A stretch of DNA of 64,000 nt from Jutongia huaianensis (GCF_014384985.1 NZ_JACRSX010000004.1:62001-126000), one strand, 5' to 3'; counted from the stretch's first letter, positions 17,796-26,791 are shown. The notes: generated by a model not told the origin, from the letters alone. Program-made: numbers and translations.

Positions 17796-17871
17796 AACAG
17801 GGTTCCTTAGAGAAATCATTACAACATTATACTCATTATGACAGTCAATAATAACCATATATAACGATCAG

Positions 17872-20487
17872 TTATTGCTTATTTTTTAGTAATAACGACA
17901 AAACTTTAGGTCTTGCACCTTTTGCATATTTAAATTTCAATGCATGCCTTATGATCTCCGGTAAATAATATTTACCATTATCAATAATTAAAAATCCCTC
18001 CTGACTTAATAACTTCTCCTGCTTTTTGTCCCAATTAAATGTATCCGAGTGAAATGGTAAAATTTTCAATTCGTCCGGAGCATCCTCAATTTTTTTTAAA
18101 ATCGGCTGTAACGCCGCCATTTCCTGTTTTATTTCTTCAATTTTATCTTTCGAACATCTCTGCACTGCCTCTTTAATCTCAACGGGCATAATATATCGAT
18201 CTGTGTAAACTTCTCTGCCTGCATTCTCTGTTGCATATTGTAGGAAACGAATAATATCTCGCGCCTGTAACTGAGAATTAAAATCAGATAATGCAGCAAG
18301 TATCCAACGTGAAGAATATGCTTCATTCGAATTTATTTTTCCGAGTTTTACTCCCCAAAGACGATTTAATTCTTTTTCTACAACATCTTGTGATATATGA
18401 TCAAAATCAATCGATTGGCAAAAATCAGGAACCGCTTTAACAACCAGCCACAATGCAAGCCTTAATGCTTCTTCGTGGGACCATTTTAACGCAATTGACA
18501 GATATTGTTTTTCAAATTGTTCATAATTGGTCCGTATAGAATTATTCGCCAAATCATTTCTCAAAAAAACAAGTAATCCTATATTTTTATACTTTATTTG
18601 TAAATCTGTAATAACATCCTGAATTAACCCCTGTATGGCATATCTCTCATTTTCATTATCAAAAGTATTTTGCAAAATTTCCTCTAGTCCATCGACTAAA
18701 AATAACACACGTTGATTTGCATTTTGCAGTTCATCATCAATTTCCTCTAATGATTTTCCGTCATGAAATACATTTTTTATACTTTCAAGCCAAAAAGCTA
18801 CCCAATCTACTTTATCTCTTTTCTCTTGAACAAGTCTCTTAATTTCTGATATATTATTATACCAATATAAAGTGTCCTGCCCTATAATCCCCTTTAATTT
18901 TTCAAAATTTTCAGTAACTGTTTCTATTATGCTTTCCCTTATTTCTGCTATATTTTTAGGTGACATTAACGGTAAAATATATGTTTCCGGCATATTTCGT
19001 ACTGTTCCAAAATTACCAATAAATCTTTGCCAGGTCTTTTCACATATCAATTTTTTGTATAAAAAGGTTTTTCCAGAGCCCTTTGCTCCCAATATAACTG
19101 CCTGTGGAACTACATCTGTATACTTTCTAATCAAATTGCTGATCGGCTGTGTCAGCAAAGCTGCAACCTGACCATTTCCTTCTGCAACAACCTGTTTTTC
19201 TGCCAACTGATTTATTTTTTTGACAACAGCTTCTCTATTTTTTATACCTTTGTCCGTTGTCATCGTTGTGCCATACCGATTCATTACAAAATCGTTAATA
19301 TTTTTATACATCTGTCTTTCTTCCAATTTCTTCATAATTTGTTGAAACGATGACAAATGAATCAATTCGCTTGCGAACGGCAACTCTGTAATTATCGAAT
19401 CCGTATAGGAAATGTTATTTTCAGCAACATCATACTCCTCTAACAAACTGCTCTTTATTTGGGTAGTATCCAATCCATCAGGAATCATTGTCAATAAAAT
19501 TTCCGGTACAATACTATTTTCTGCTATAGGTAAGCCTTTACAAATCTGACGCAACAACATTTTTGTTCCTTGCACAGATTGAAACGAAGTTGATGTAACA
19601 ATATACTTTTTTACACGGGGATCAAAAATCAGAGGGGCGGATGTTTCACTAATACCAGCGCGCAAATCTACTAGCACAGCAGATGCACCTGCTTTTTGTC
19701 CAATTTCTGATAATTTTTCTGCTAATACATATTTTCTTTTATAACTTTTTGCAATACTTTGAGGTTCAGAATATACATCTAACAATTGTGCTTCATAACG
19801 GTACGTCGGAAGCACCATATGTCGTACTCTCACTTTACCTGTGTCTATTTCCATGACGGATTCGCGAATAAGATCAATTACATTATCGAAAACATTTTTT
19901 TCTTTAATTTCATCGCTTTGAATTAATTCTAACAAATCAAAATAACAAAAAGCATCACACTCTGTATTCATATCACGCATTAACCACGTTATTCCAGGAG
20001 CCTCAATATCTGAATCTACAATCAATAATTTTTTACTAGGGTTATTTGCAGACCAAGCTTTTGCAAAAGCTAATAACGACAGTGTTCTTCCCACTCCACC
20101 TTTATACGAATGAAACGCAATAACCGGGCAGTCTTTCAAATCTTGATTGTTTAAAATATCATCTTCATATGACTTTTTATTATACACTACATTGCTAAAC
20201 AGCGGTGTTACCTTAACCTGTTTTTTTGCATACTCATCCACATTAACAATAACATGTATTTCTGTATTAAATTTGTCTAATACAATTGTCCTTTGACTTT
20301 CATTATAGTTTTTTCCAAAAACATTTTTAAGTTCTAAATACGCTTTTTCTTTATTTTGCAGCTCGTCTACCGTAATAACAATTTCTTCTGTATATACGTC
20401 TATATTCACAATACTTGATGTATCTTCATCACAAAGATATCTCTTCATTTTTCTTTCTACATCTTTCCAAGTATACAGCAAATCCAT
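17872..20487 (-). CDS. Large ATPase with MinD/ParA-like KGGVGR domain and a second AAA/STAND-like P-loop
   Basis: 871 residues, AT-rich. Residues 122-300: deviant Walker A SYKGGVGRT (127-135; Arg replaces the usual Lys but the signature Lys129 is kept) and DSDIEAPG (158-165), as in MinD/ParA-type ATPases. Residues 460-610: second P-loop GAKGSGKT (467-474) and Walker B LFLVDGLEEI (595-604), like KAP/STAND NTPases. C-terminal helical part of unknown role. Starts 1 nt after the HEPN-like gene, whose 3' end supplies GAGGAGG, so the two are translationally coupled. Defence-type function is inferred from architecture and context only. Confidence 0.8.
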   Translation of the reverse strand: MDLLYTWKDVERKMKRYLCDEDTSSIVNIDVYTEEIVITVDELQNKEKAYLELKNVFGKNYNESQRTIVLDKFNTEIHVIVNVDEYAKKQVKVTPLFSNVVYNKKSYEDDILNNQDLKDCPVIAFHSYKGGVGRTLSLLAFAKAWSANNPSKKLLIVDSDIEAPGITWLMRDMNTECDAFCYFDLLELIQSDEIKEKNVFDNVIDLIRESVMEIDTGKVRVRHMVLPTYRYEAQLLDVYSEPQSIAKSYKRKYVLAEKLSEIGQKAGASAVLVDLRAGISETSAPLIFDPRVKKYIVTSTSFQSVQGTKMLLRQICKGLPIAENSIVPEILLTMIPDGLDTTQIKSSLLEEYDVAENNISYTDSIITELPFASELIHLSSFQQIMKKLEERQMYKNINDFVMNRYGTTMTTDKGIKNREAVVKKINQLAEKQVVAEGNGQVAALLTQPISNLIRKYTDVVPQAVILGAKGSGKTFLYKKLICEKTWQRFIGNFGTVRNMPETYILPLMSPKNIAEIRESIIETVTENFEKLKGIIGQDTLYWYNNISEIKRLVQEKRDKVDWVAFWLESIKNVFHDGKSLEEIDDELQNANQRVLFLVDGLEEILQNTFDNENERYAIQGLIQDVITDLQIKYKNIGLLVFLRNDLANNSIRTNYEQFEKQYLSIALKWSHEEALRLALWLVVKAVPDFCQSIDFDHISQDVVEKELNRLWGVKLGKINSNEAYSSRWILAALSDFNSQLQARDIIRFLQYATENAGREVYTDRYIMPVEIKEAVQRCSKDKIEEIKQEMAALQPILKKIEDAPDELKILPFHSDTFNWDKKQEKLLSQEGFLIIDNGKYYLPEIIRHALKFKYAKGARPKVLSLLLKNKQ

Positions 20488-20488
20488 A

Positions 20489-20926
20489 TTATATTTCCTC
20501 CTCTAGCCAATCTGCAATCTTTGACAATTCTAATTCAAACTGTTGACTCTTAAAATAATTTTTGTCATCCAATTCAACAGCATACCGGCATAACTGATGA
20601 AAATTTTCTGCATCAATTTGGTCTCCATGTTTCGTTTCAAAAATCGGGAATTTAAACTTAGTTTGTCCCAATTTTTTTAAGAGTTTACGCAAATCGTGAC
20701 TATATAACACACCTTCAATTTCCTCATCCATCGACGTCTTTTGTGGATTAACTATTCTAAATTTATCTAGTAATAAAAATTTCAACCCGCATTCCACGGA
20801 ATAATTCAACAACAAGCACCGGCACAATCTGCTATCATTGTTTTGCTTTAGTAATTGATATGTTTTATATTGTTTTTTATATCCATTTTTATAGTCCCTT
20901 CTATCTGCTGTAACCCTTTTCCCCAT
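20489..20926 (-). CDS. HEPN-like small protein, partner of the KGGVGR ATPase
   Basis: 145 residues from the ATG at 20924-20926 (AAGGA 7 nt upstream; the earlier frame to 20974 overlaps the glmS terminator). Mostly helical. RCLLLNYSVECGLKFLLL followed by SHDLRKLLKKLG resembles HEPN helices, but the RNase motif R-x4-6-H is not seen, so an adaptor/substrate-binding HEPN is more likely than an active nuclease. Coupled to the downstream ATPase. Family call is by pattern, moderate confidence. Confidence 0.6.
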   Translation of the reverse strand: MGKRVTADRRDYKNGYKKQYKTYQLLKQNNDSRLCRCLLLNYSVECGLKFLLLDKFRIVNPQKTSMDEEIEGVLYSHDLRKLLKKLGQTKFKFPIFETKHGDQIDAENFHQLCRYAVELDDKNYFKSQQFELELSKIADWLEEEI

Positions 20927-20958
20927 TATCTCATCCTTCCCTGGTATATAGACAAACT

Positions 20959-20990
20959 GCCTGGATCCGGTCACAAACCAGTCTCCAGGC
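20959..20990 (-). terminator. Terminator after glmS
   Basis: Stem GCCTGGA (20984-20990 on minus) with TCCAGGC (20959-20965), extended inward by CTGGT/ACCGG with one wobble, then AGTTTGTC. It lies about 50 bp after the glmS stop and upstream of the HEPN-like start. No clear separate promoter for the HEPN gene was found in the remaining 33 bp. Confidence 0.55.
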
Positions 20991-21040
20991 TTCTATTATG
21001 TCAATTCATTATCATCATTTCATCAAACATAGTTCAAAGA

Positions 21041-22879
21041 CTACTCAACCGTTACACTCTTTGCCAGGTTTCTCGGCTTATCCACATCAAGTCCTCTGGC
21101 CACAGATACATAATATCCCAGAAGCTGCAGTGGGATCACTGCCAGACTTGCTGCAAAATGAGGATCTGTCTTTGGTACGTATACCACAAAGTCAGCCGTA
21201 TCCTCAATCGAATAATTTCCAAAATTAGTCAGCCCCATCAGAGAAGCTCCACGGCTCTTGCACTCAACCATATTGCTGATGGTCTTCTCATACAGGGAAT
21301 CCTGTGTCAGAGAACCGATCACCAGTATACCATCTTCGATCAGACTGATCGTACCATGCTTCAACTCCCCTGCCGCATACGCCTCAGAATGAATGTAACT
21401 GATCTCCTTAAGCTTCAGACTTCCCTCCATACAGATTGCATAATCAATGCCACGTCCTACAAAGAAAATATCACGGGCATTGGCCTGCTTGGACGCAAAC
21501 CACTGGATGCGTTCCTTATCCTCAATGATCTTGTCAATCTTCTCCGGAAGGGTCTTCATTTCCGTAATATATCCCTGATACTGCTCCTCCGTGATCGTCC
21601 CGCGCACTCTCGCGAACTCCACAGACAACAGATAACCTGCGATCAGCTGTGCGCTGTACGCCTTCGTAGTTGCCACTGAGATCTCCGGACCTGCCATCGT
21701 ATAAAATACATTATCCGCTTCTCTTGCAATGGAAGAACCAACCACATTCACAATACCCATGGTCTTTACTCCCTGCTCCTTTGCCAGACGAAGACCCGCC
21801 AAAGTGTCTGCCGTCTCACCGGACTGACTCACCACGATCACCAGATCGTCCTTATTCAGGATCGGATTGCGGTAACGGAACTCCGAAGCCAGCTCCACAC
21901 GGACCGGCACACGCGCCAGATCCTCCATAACATACTGCGTCACAACACCGGTATGATAAGCGGAGCCACAGGCAACAATATAGATCTGGTCGATTCCCTT
22001 AATGTCCTCCTCCGAAAGACCTACATCCGACAGATCAATCCTGCCATCCTTGATCTTGGAATTCATCGTATCCAGGATTGCCTTTGGCTGCTCATGAATC
22101 TCTTTCATCATGAAATGCTCAAAACCTCCCTTTTCTGCGGCTTCCGCATCCCACTTAATCTCCACCAGCTCCTTCTCAATCTCATCTCCATCCAGATTGT
22201 AGAAGGCTGCCTTGCCATCTGCCAGACGGCCAATCTCCATATTGCCGATATAGTATACATTTCTCGTATATTTCAAAATAGCCGGTACATCGGAAGCAAC
22301 ATAACAGTTTCCGTCGGACACACCGATGATCATCGGACTATCCTTACGAGCCACATAAATCTCATCCGGATACTCTGCAAACATCATTGCCAGAGCATAT
22401 GATCCGCGGATACGAACCATGGCGTGATTAATGGCATCTACCGGCGTATGCTCATACTTCTTATAATAATAATCTACGAGCTTTACAGCAACTTCCGTAT
22501 CGGTAGAAGAATAAAACTCATATCCCTTTTTCAGAAGCTTTACCTTTAACTCCTGGTAATTCTCAATAATACCATTGTGTACCCCAACCACATTACCATC
22601 GTCACTGACATGAGGATGCGCATTGGTCTCTGACGGTTCCCCATGGGTTGCCCATCTGGTATGACCAATACCACAGGTACCCGGTACCGCATGACCATCA
22701 TCTGTCTTCTCGATCAAACCTTTGAGACGTCCCTTCGCCTTCACGATCTTTACCTTGTCTGCTCCGTCACGTACTGCGATCCCGGCAGAATCATAGCCTC
22801 TGTACTCGAGCTTTGACAGACCATCCAAAAGGATTGGGGCTGCCTGTTTACTCCCGATATAACCTACAATACCACACAT
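21041..22879 (-). CDS. glmS: Glutamine-fructose-6-phosphate aminotransferase (isomerizing)
   Basis: 612 residues. N-terminal glutaminase with the catalytic Cys2 (MCGIVGYIG) and TRWATHGEPSETNAHPH. Two SIS domains follow (VACGSAYHTG, VSQSGETADT, GRGIDYAICMEGSLKLKE) and the C-terminal AKSVTVE. It makes glucosamine-6-phosphate for peptidoglycan. No glmS-ribozyme core was recognised in the 264-bp upstream region; a palindrome over the presumed promoter (22910-22931) suggests protein control instead. Confidence 0.96.
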   Translation of the reverse strand: MCGIVGYIGSKQAAPILLDGLSKLEYRGYDSAGIAVRDGADKVKIVKAKGRLKGLIEKTDDGHAVPGTCGIGHTRWATHGEPSETNAHPHVSDDGNVVGVHNGIIENYQELKVKLLKKGYEFYSSTDTEVAVKLVDYYYKKYEHTPVDAINHAMVRIRGSYALAMMFAEYPDEIYVARKDSPMIIGVSDGNCYVASDVPAILKYTRNVYYIGNMEIGRLADGKAAFYNLDGDEIEKELVEIKWDAEAAEKGGFEHFMMKEIHEQPKAILDTMNSKIKDGRIDLSDVGLSEEDIKGIDQIYIVACGSAYHTGVVTQYVMEDLARVPVRVELASEFRYRNPILNKDDLVIVVSQSGETADTLAGLRLAKEQGVKTMGIVNVVGSSIAREADNVFYTMAGPEISVATTKAYSAQLIAGYLLSVEFARVRGTITEEQYQGYITEMKTLPEKIDKIIEDKERIQWFASKQANARDIFFVGRGIDYAICMEGSLKLKEISYIHSEAYAAGELKHGTISLIEDGILVIGSLTQDSLYEKTISNMVECKSRGASLMGLTNFGNYSIEDTADFVVYVPKTDPHFAASLAVIPLQLLGYYVSVARGLDVDKPRNLAKSVTVE

Positions 22880-22909
22880 ATTTTAATCTCCTTTAATCCA
22901 TACTAAACT

Positions 22910-22931
22910 TATCATACTGTATCGTATGATA
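22910..22931 (-). promoter_or_regulatory. Palindromic operator-like site upstream of glmS
   Basis: Perfect 8-bp inverted repeat TATCATAC-N6-GTATGATA, 31-52 bp before the ATG. The TATGAT inside the minus-strand right arm is a plausible -10 box. GntR-type regulators bind sites of this kind; the actual binder is unknown. Confidence 0.5.
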
Positions 22932-23143
22932 GAAATGTAAATAATGATCTATTACCTGTAAATATACCGATTGGTTATTCCGATATTTACGGATATATTG
23001 AATAATCAATCCATATATGGAGTAATTCTATCATTGTCACGCTAAAATAGCAAGGGGACTTCACAATTTCCCGCAGTCTTCTTTGCAGGATTATAATACA
23101 TATGTTACAACTGACATCCACACTACTTTTTACTTCTCCTTTA

Positions 23144-23542
23144 TCATGTCAAATGTTTCACAACTCCCTGCACATATTCCTCAGATAATTCCAGCTTCTG
23201 AGCAATTTCGGAGATTGTCAGTTTGAATTCACAATAGAGAATTTCTATTTTTCCTTCTAATTTTCCCTCCATCCTACCCTCAATTTTGCCTTCGGCTTTT
23301 CCGACTTCTAAACCTTCATTGTATTTCTCGCGATACTCCTGCTGCAATGTCATATACTCGAGCCTCCATTTCTCATTTCGGCGGGCAGACTGCACCGCAT
23401 CATCCAGCTCTCTCGTAAACTCATCACTTGCAGTCTGACCATCTATATATTCCAACAACCGTTTCATTTCCAGACTCACGTCGTCCATCGTTCCTTTTGT
23501 ATTTAGAATAATTTTAATGGTCTCGTCTCCAAATGTCAACAA
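23144..23542 (-). pseudogene. C-terminal remnant of an Rpn/PD-(D/E)XK nuclease-transposase family protein
   Basis: The frame reads KYLCDQGPLLTFGDETIK then ILNTKGTMDDVSLEMKRLLEYI, the middle/C-terminal part of Rpn-type proteins (recombination-promoting nuclease/putative transposase), then a low-complexity run of EGKIEGRMEGKLEGK and a helical end. A TAG lies directly before KYL at about 23562, and the N-terminal nuclease domain is absent. 5'-truncated and probably dead; the annotated start is only a TTG inside the fragment. Confidence 0.75.
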
Positions 23543-23620
23543 CGGTCCCTGATCACACAGGTACTTCTAAAATGAAATTTTACTATACTATTCCATTATT
23601 TTCACAATTATTAATACTTA

Positions 23621-23869
23621 TTATTTTTCTTTTATATATTTTTTCATATCCTTAAATAGGCTCCATATCATTACTATCATTATTAATCCAATTGGAAATG
23701 CAAAAATAATGCTTATAGACTGTATATTACTCATCGAACTTTCAGAAAATACAAGAGCAATAGGAAGTACAATTAATAACAAACACCATAATAATGACAT
23801 TAAATTATCTACCTTTTGAATCAACAGATTAAACGGTTGTTCATGTGTTCCTACCGTTACAAAAATCAT
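23621..23869 (-). pseudogene. Truncated PssE/Alg13-like glycosyltransferase subunit fused to membrane fragment
   Basis: 82 residues. The first 23 (MIFVTVGTHEQPFN and VDNL) are the N-terminus of PssE/Alg13-type UDP-sugar transferases, normally about 160 residues. The rest is two hydrophobic segments unrelated to that family, with a basic end KDMKKYIKEK. It follows the intact pssD-like gene by 14 bp, the usual pssD-pssE order. Probably a deletion fusion left by collapse of an exopolysaccharide locus. Confidence 0.72.
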
Positions 23870-23883
23870 TTCCTCACCCCTAC

Positions 23884-24333
23884 TTAGAATATGCTACCAA
23901 GATTAACTGCCTTGGGATAAACTTTTTTCTGTTCTTCCCACAGTACAACAAACTTGTCCACAATGGGATAAACCAACTTTCCTGTTATTGTCGGTTTGTC
24001 AATCCGATCAAAGACCTCAATATATATCAGTTTTGTGCCCATCAGCTTACCGATGTAAAAGAACGGAACTGCAACCGCCGCACCACAAGAAATAATCAAA
24101 TCCGGTTTTTCTTTATGCAACACATTCCATGTAATCTTAATATTTTTAATAAGCGCCTTCAAACTTCTGTTGGTTGGATAATAACATGGATACATTTTTT
24201 CCTCCTGAAGCAGACTCCTTGCATCTTCCTTATCAAAAGTAACCCAAAAATGATCTTTGTCTTTCCAAAACGGCTTTAACATATATAAATGTGTCAGATG
24301 TCCTCCTGACGAACCAACCAAACATACTTTCAT
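23884..24333 (-). CDS. PssD/Alg14-like glycosyltransferase subunit
   Basis: 149 residues, full length for PssD/Cps14F/Alg14-like proteins. MKVCLVGSSGGHLTHL at the N-terminus (Gly-rich loop), then PDLIISCGAAVAVPF and KLIYIEVFDRIDKPT. It acts as the membrane-anchoring partner of a PssE subunit, adding the second sugar on undecaprenyl-linked exopolysaccharide units. Its partner next door is truncated, so it may be orphaned. Confidence 0.85.
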   Translation of the reverse strand: MKVCLVGSSGGHLTHLYMLKPFWKDKDHFWVTFDKEDARSLLQEEKMYPCYYPTNRSLKALIKNIKITWNVLHKEKPDLIISCGAAVAVPFFYIGKLMGTKLIYIEVFDRIDKPTITGKLVYPIVDKFVVLWEEQKKVYPKAVNLGSIF

Positions 24334-24361
24334 GTTTACTAAACTCCTTCATAATTAGTAA

Positions 24362-24431
24362 AAAGAGCGTGCTCCGCCACTCACCAACCACCCTCCGGCA
24401 GTCCGCAATTACGACTTCGCTCACGCTCTTT
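24362..24431 (-). repeat. Large hairpin / dispersed-repeat-like element with T-tail
   Basis: Perfect 10-bp arms AAAGAGCGTG (24422-24431 read on minus) and CACGCTCTTT (24362-24371), about 50-nt G-rich loop, then TTTTAC on the minus strand. It lies between loaP and pssD, so it would act as a terminator unless LoaP lets polymerase read through. The G-rich flank (to about 24480) looks like intergenic repeats I associate with Lachnospiraceae genomes (memory, unverified). A short ORF through it is not taken as a gene. Confidence 0.55.
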
Positions 24432-24543
24432 ATCCTCCGTCCTACGCCGAAGCGCGACACTCGTCACTCCATCGATACGACTTCTTCCATATAAATAATG
24501 TAAGTATCCGAATAAATTCCGCCACTTACATCATCTTAATCCA

Positions 24544-25272
24544 TCAAGTTACCTCAATCTCTTCCCGTGAACACGTCACTTTCGTTGCCACGCCAAAGAG
24601 TTCTAACTCAATTGTCCATTCATCCCGCTCAGGATCTGCCGCCAGCAGGTTTCCTGTCATTCCTGCAAAGGCACCTTCCAGTACCTTGACCTGACCATTT
24701 TCCAGACCTGTGGATGTCTGATACTTCTTGATATTCTGCTGTTTCATCTGGTGAAATTCTTCCTGACTGACTCTGTGAACGGCGCCAAACCCCACTTCCA
24801 CCGGGGTCATCCCGCCAAAGACCGGTATTTCCAGCTTGGCGATCCGTCGATGCCTGTCCACCGTTTTGATACAGCCTTGATAATGCTTCAGGGGGCCGGA
24901 GGTGATACAGACCTTTTCACCAATAAGAAATCCTTCGGAATATTGTACGATATGCTGGTCATCCATCATATCCGATAAAAACTTCTGCTCCTCCTCCGTA
25001 ATCGGAGAGATAGCATCGGCATCACGCAGGACTTTGGTGTATTGATGTACTTTCTTCACCCCTTCCAGAATCGGTTCGATACGATCGGTATCTACAAATA
25101 TGTAACCTGGAAATAGTGTCCTTGCTACATCATGCCACTCCTGCTTGAAATGCTTCTTTGATATATACTGAGGCACGAACATCTCAACATAGTCCGCAGG
25201 ATCAATATATTGACTGCATTGCTGCACGCATTTCTGCTCGGTTCCGGACATTGTATGAATGACATACCACAT
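24544..25272 (-). CDS. loaP: LoaP-type NusG paralogue (processive antiterminator)
   Basis: 242 residues. NGN domain (WYVIHTMSGTEQKCVQQC, then TLFPGYIFVDTD) and a KOW segment (GEKVCITSGPLKHYQGCIKTV, residues about 119-138). A second KOW-like segment follows (VKVLEGAFAGMTGNLLA, about 194-210), making it longer than ordinary NusG/LoaP (about 170-180). Such paralogues prevent termination in long polysaccharide operons. Here the downstream operon is reduced to pssD and a pssE fragment. Start supported by GGAGGAAGGAG. Confidence 0.85.
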   Translation of the reverse strand: MWYVIHTMSGTEQKCVQQCSQYIDPADYVEMFVPQYISKKHFKQEWHDVARTLFPGYIFVDTDRIEPILEGVKKVHQYTKVLRDADAISPITEEEQKFLSDMMDDQHIVQYSEGFLIGEKVCITSGPLKHYQGCIKTVDRHRRIAKLEIPVFGGMTPVEVGFGAVHRVSQEEFHQMKQQNIKKYQTSTGLENGQVKVLEGAFAGMTGNLLAADPERDEWTIELELFGVATKVTCSREEIEVT

Positions 25273-25419
25273 AATCCGGTCTCCTTCCTCCCTATTTTAC
25301 ATACAACATAATATCAATTATGTGAACATTTCTTAAACACTAAAACGATAACACACTTAATTTGAATTTGCAACACTTTTCTGCCTGATGGTGCAAAATT
25401 GCGCAAAATGCACAAGAAA

Positions 25420-25447
25420 AAGACAGTTTCTGTCACGAAACTGTCTT
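25420..25447 (-). terminator. Terminator after the 277-residue hypothetical gene
   Basis: 11-bp stem AAGACAGTTTC / GAAACTGTCTT (25420-25430 and 25437-25447) with a 6-nt loop, then TTTTCTTG on the minus strand. Confidence 0.75.
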
Positions 25448-25504
25448 GATTTTTATGATGTTATAAATCTTTTTTATAATTTGCCAATATTTTCCTATCA
25501 GATC

Positions 25505-26338
25505 TTATATTCCCCAGACGCTCAATTCTCCCTCTGCATCATAATACGTCATCACAAAGCTTGGTCGGACTTTATACGTTAAAGACAGATCTTTTAACTG
25601 ATACGGCTTAAAAATCCCCTTCATTTCATTCAATGCCAGAGAATTGCATATCTGATTAGCGTACATAACATCCATGGCATTGTGCCCATCCGACGCCATC
25701 ATGTCCAATGCATACACATCCTTCCCCAATTGTACCACTGTGCTGATTCCGCTTTTTCGGAATTTCTCGACATCTTCGTCTTTCGAAATCACCTCTTCCA
25801 CTCCGGTAATTCCTCTCATACGATACGGTTCAAATATCTCTTTCCAGTTATTATGTATTATATGTAATAATTGAAATGTCGAGAACACATGTTTTTTGTT
25901 ATGCGGAAGTACATCAACCATATACACATGGTCTTCTGTAACCACAGCAAAAAGCAGCATGTCTCCCTTCTTTTTTTCCGGATAAAAATGAATATGATGT
26001 ATTTTCCAGCATGTCAGTAATCTATCTTTAAAGCCATTTTCATCGGCTTTTTTACTCAAAAAACCGTTCATATCCTCCCCACTTTCAAATTTCCCTTTTA
26101 TTTCATAAAGCCTCGTTTTCCATCCGGCATATTCCGCGGTATTCATTTTCCGCAGCAACTCCGGAGCAATGGATACCCTTCTTTTCCCCGGAATAATATG
26201 CTTTCTCAAAACTTCAAAATAATCCACCATCAGCAAATGAAAATCAATTGTATCACTAAATTTCCATTTTATTTTATTCATCACATAATAATCTAATATA
26301 CGATCTTTTAGATTGGCCCTTATTTCATTAACTTCCAT
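25505..26338 (-). CDS. Hypothetical protein, 277 residues
   Basis: Not recognised. Soluble, AT-rich. The N-terminal third is helical and basic (NKIKWKFSDTIDFHLLMVDYF, HIIPGKRRVSIAPELLRKM). The middle is beta-rich and could hold an enzyme-like core (HHIHFYPEKKKGDMLLFAVVTEDHVYMVDVLP). The C-terminal part has DVYALDMMASDGHNAMDVMYANQ. No signal peptide or membrane helix. Monocistronic, with its own terminator, in a zone of remnants. A horizontally acquired gene is plausible, from composition and context only. Confidence 0.7.
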   Translation of the reverse strand: MEVNEIRANLKDRILDYYVMNKIKWKFSDTIDFHLLMVDYFEVLRKHIIPGKRRVSIAPELLRKMNTAEYAGWKTRLYEIKGKFESGEDMNGFLSKKADENGFKDRLLTCWKIHHIHFYPEKKKGDMLLFAVVTEDHVYMVDVLPHNKKHVFSTFQLLHIIHNNWKEIFEPYRMRGITGVEEVISKDEDVEKFRKSGISTVVQLGKDVYALDMMASDGHNAMDVMYANQICNSLALNEMKGIFKPYQLKDLSLTYKVRPSFVMTYYDAEGELSVWGI

Positions 26339-26734
26339 TATTTTCCTCCATTCCTGCGACTTACGTCAGTATATTGTTTTATAATACTTTTTACAAGTCA
26401 TTATATCATTTTAGGTATATGATGCAAAGATGAAACCCTACATACTACTTTTCCTTGTAATATTCTCCCAAATTTGTGTTTCTTTTTTCTATTATTTGAC
26501 GGGAAATGTTCTTCCCATATTATTTTTCCTTGGTCACTTTTGTCACTTTTTTGTTCATTTTTTGTTGATTTCTACAATAGTTTTCTCCGGCTCTGCGTGC
26601 TATAATCACTTTCAATTTCAGATATTTCTTATCTGTCAGTAGTTCGAGATCTATAAATTCTCAATTCAAATCTATTTCAGACAAATTCAGTATCTTTTGT
26701 CATTGACACCCACTGTTCGAAAGGAGTAAAATCT
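26339..26734. other. AT-rich intergenic region
   Basis: About 400 bp with no gene. T-rich on the plus strand. An extended -10 element TGCTATAAT (26598-26606) could start plus-strand transcription toward the leader ORF and nuclease remnant. No other structure seen. Confidence 0.5.
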
Positions 26735-26791
26735 ATGAAAAGAAAAAATAAGAAAATCCAGAAATCCAGCAAAAACGGACACAGGCAATGA
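26735..26791 (+). CDS. 18-residue basic leader-like ORF overlapping the Rpn-type remnant
   Basis: ATG at 26735 follows GAAAGGAG with good spacing and encodes MKRKNKKIQKSSKNGHRQ. Its TGA overlaps the ATG of the next ORF (ATGA at 26788-26791), an arrangement for translational coupling. Alternatively it is the true N-terminus of the nuclease gene cut by a frameshift. Not recognised as a family. Confidence 0.4.
   Translation: MKRKNKKIQKSSKNGHRQ

Noticed and set aside
22880..23143. glmS ribozyme
   Set aside because: No recognisable catalytic core was seen; only a palindrome near the promoter.
24233..24460. Short ORF across the hairpin repeat
   Set aside because: Covers the end of pssD in another frame and a non-coding hairpin; no ribosome binding site.
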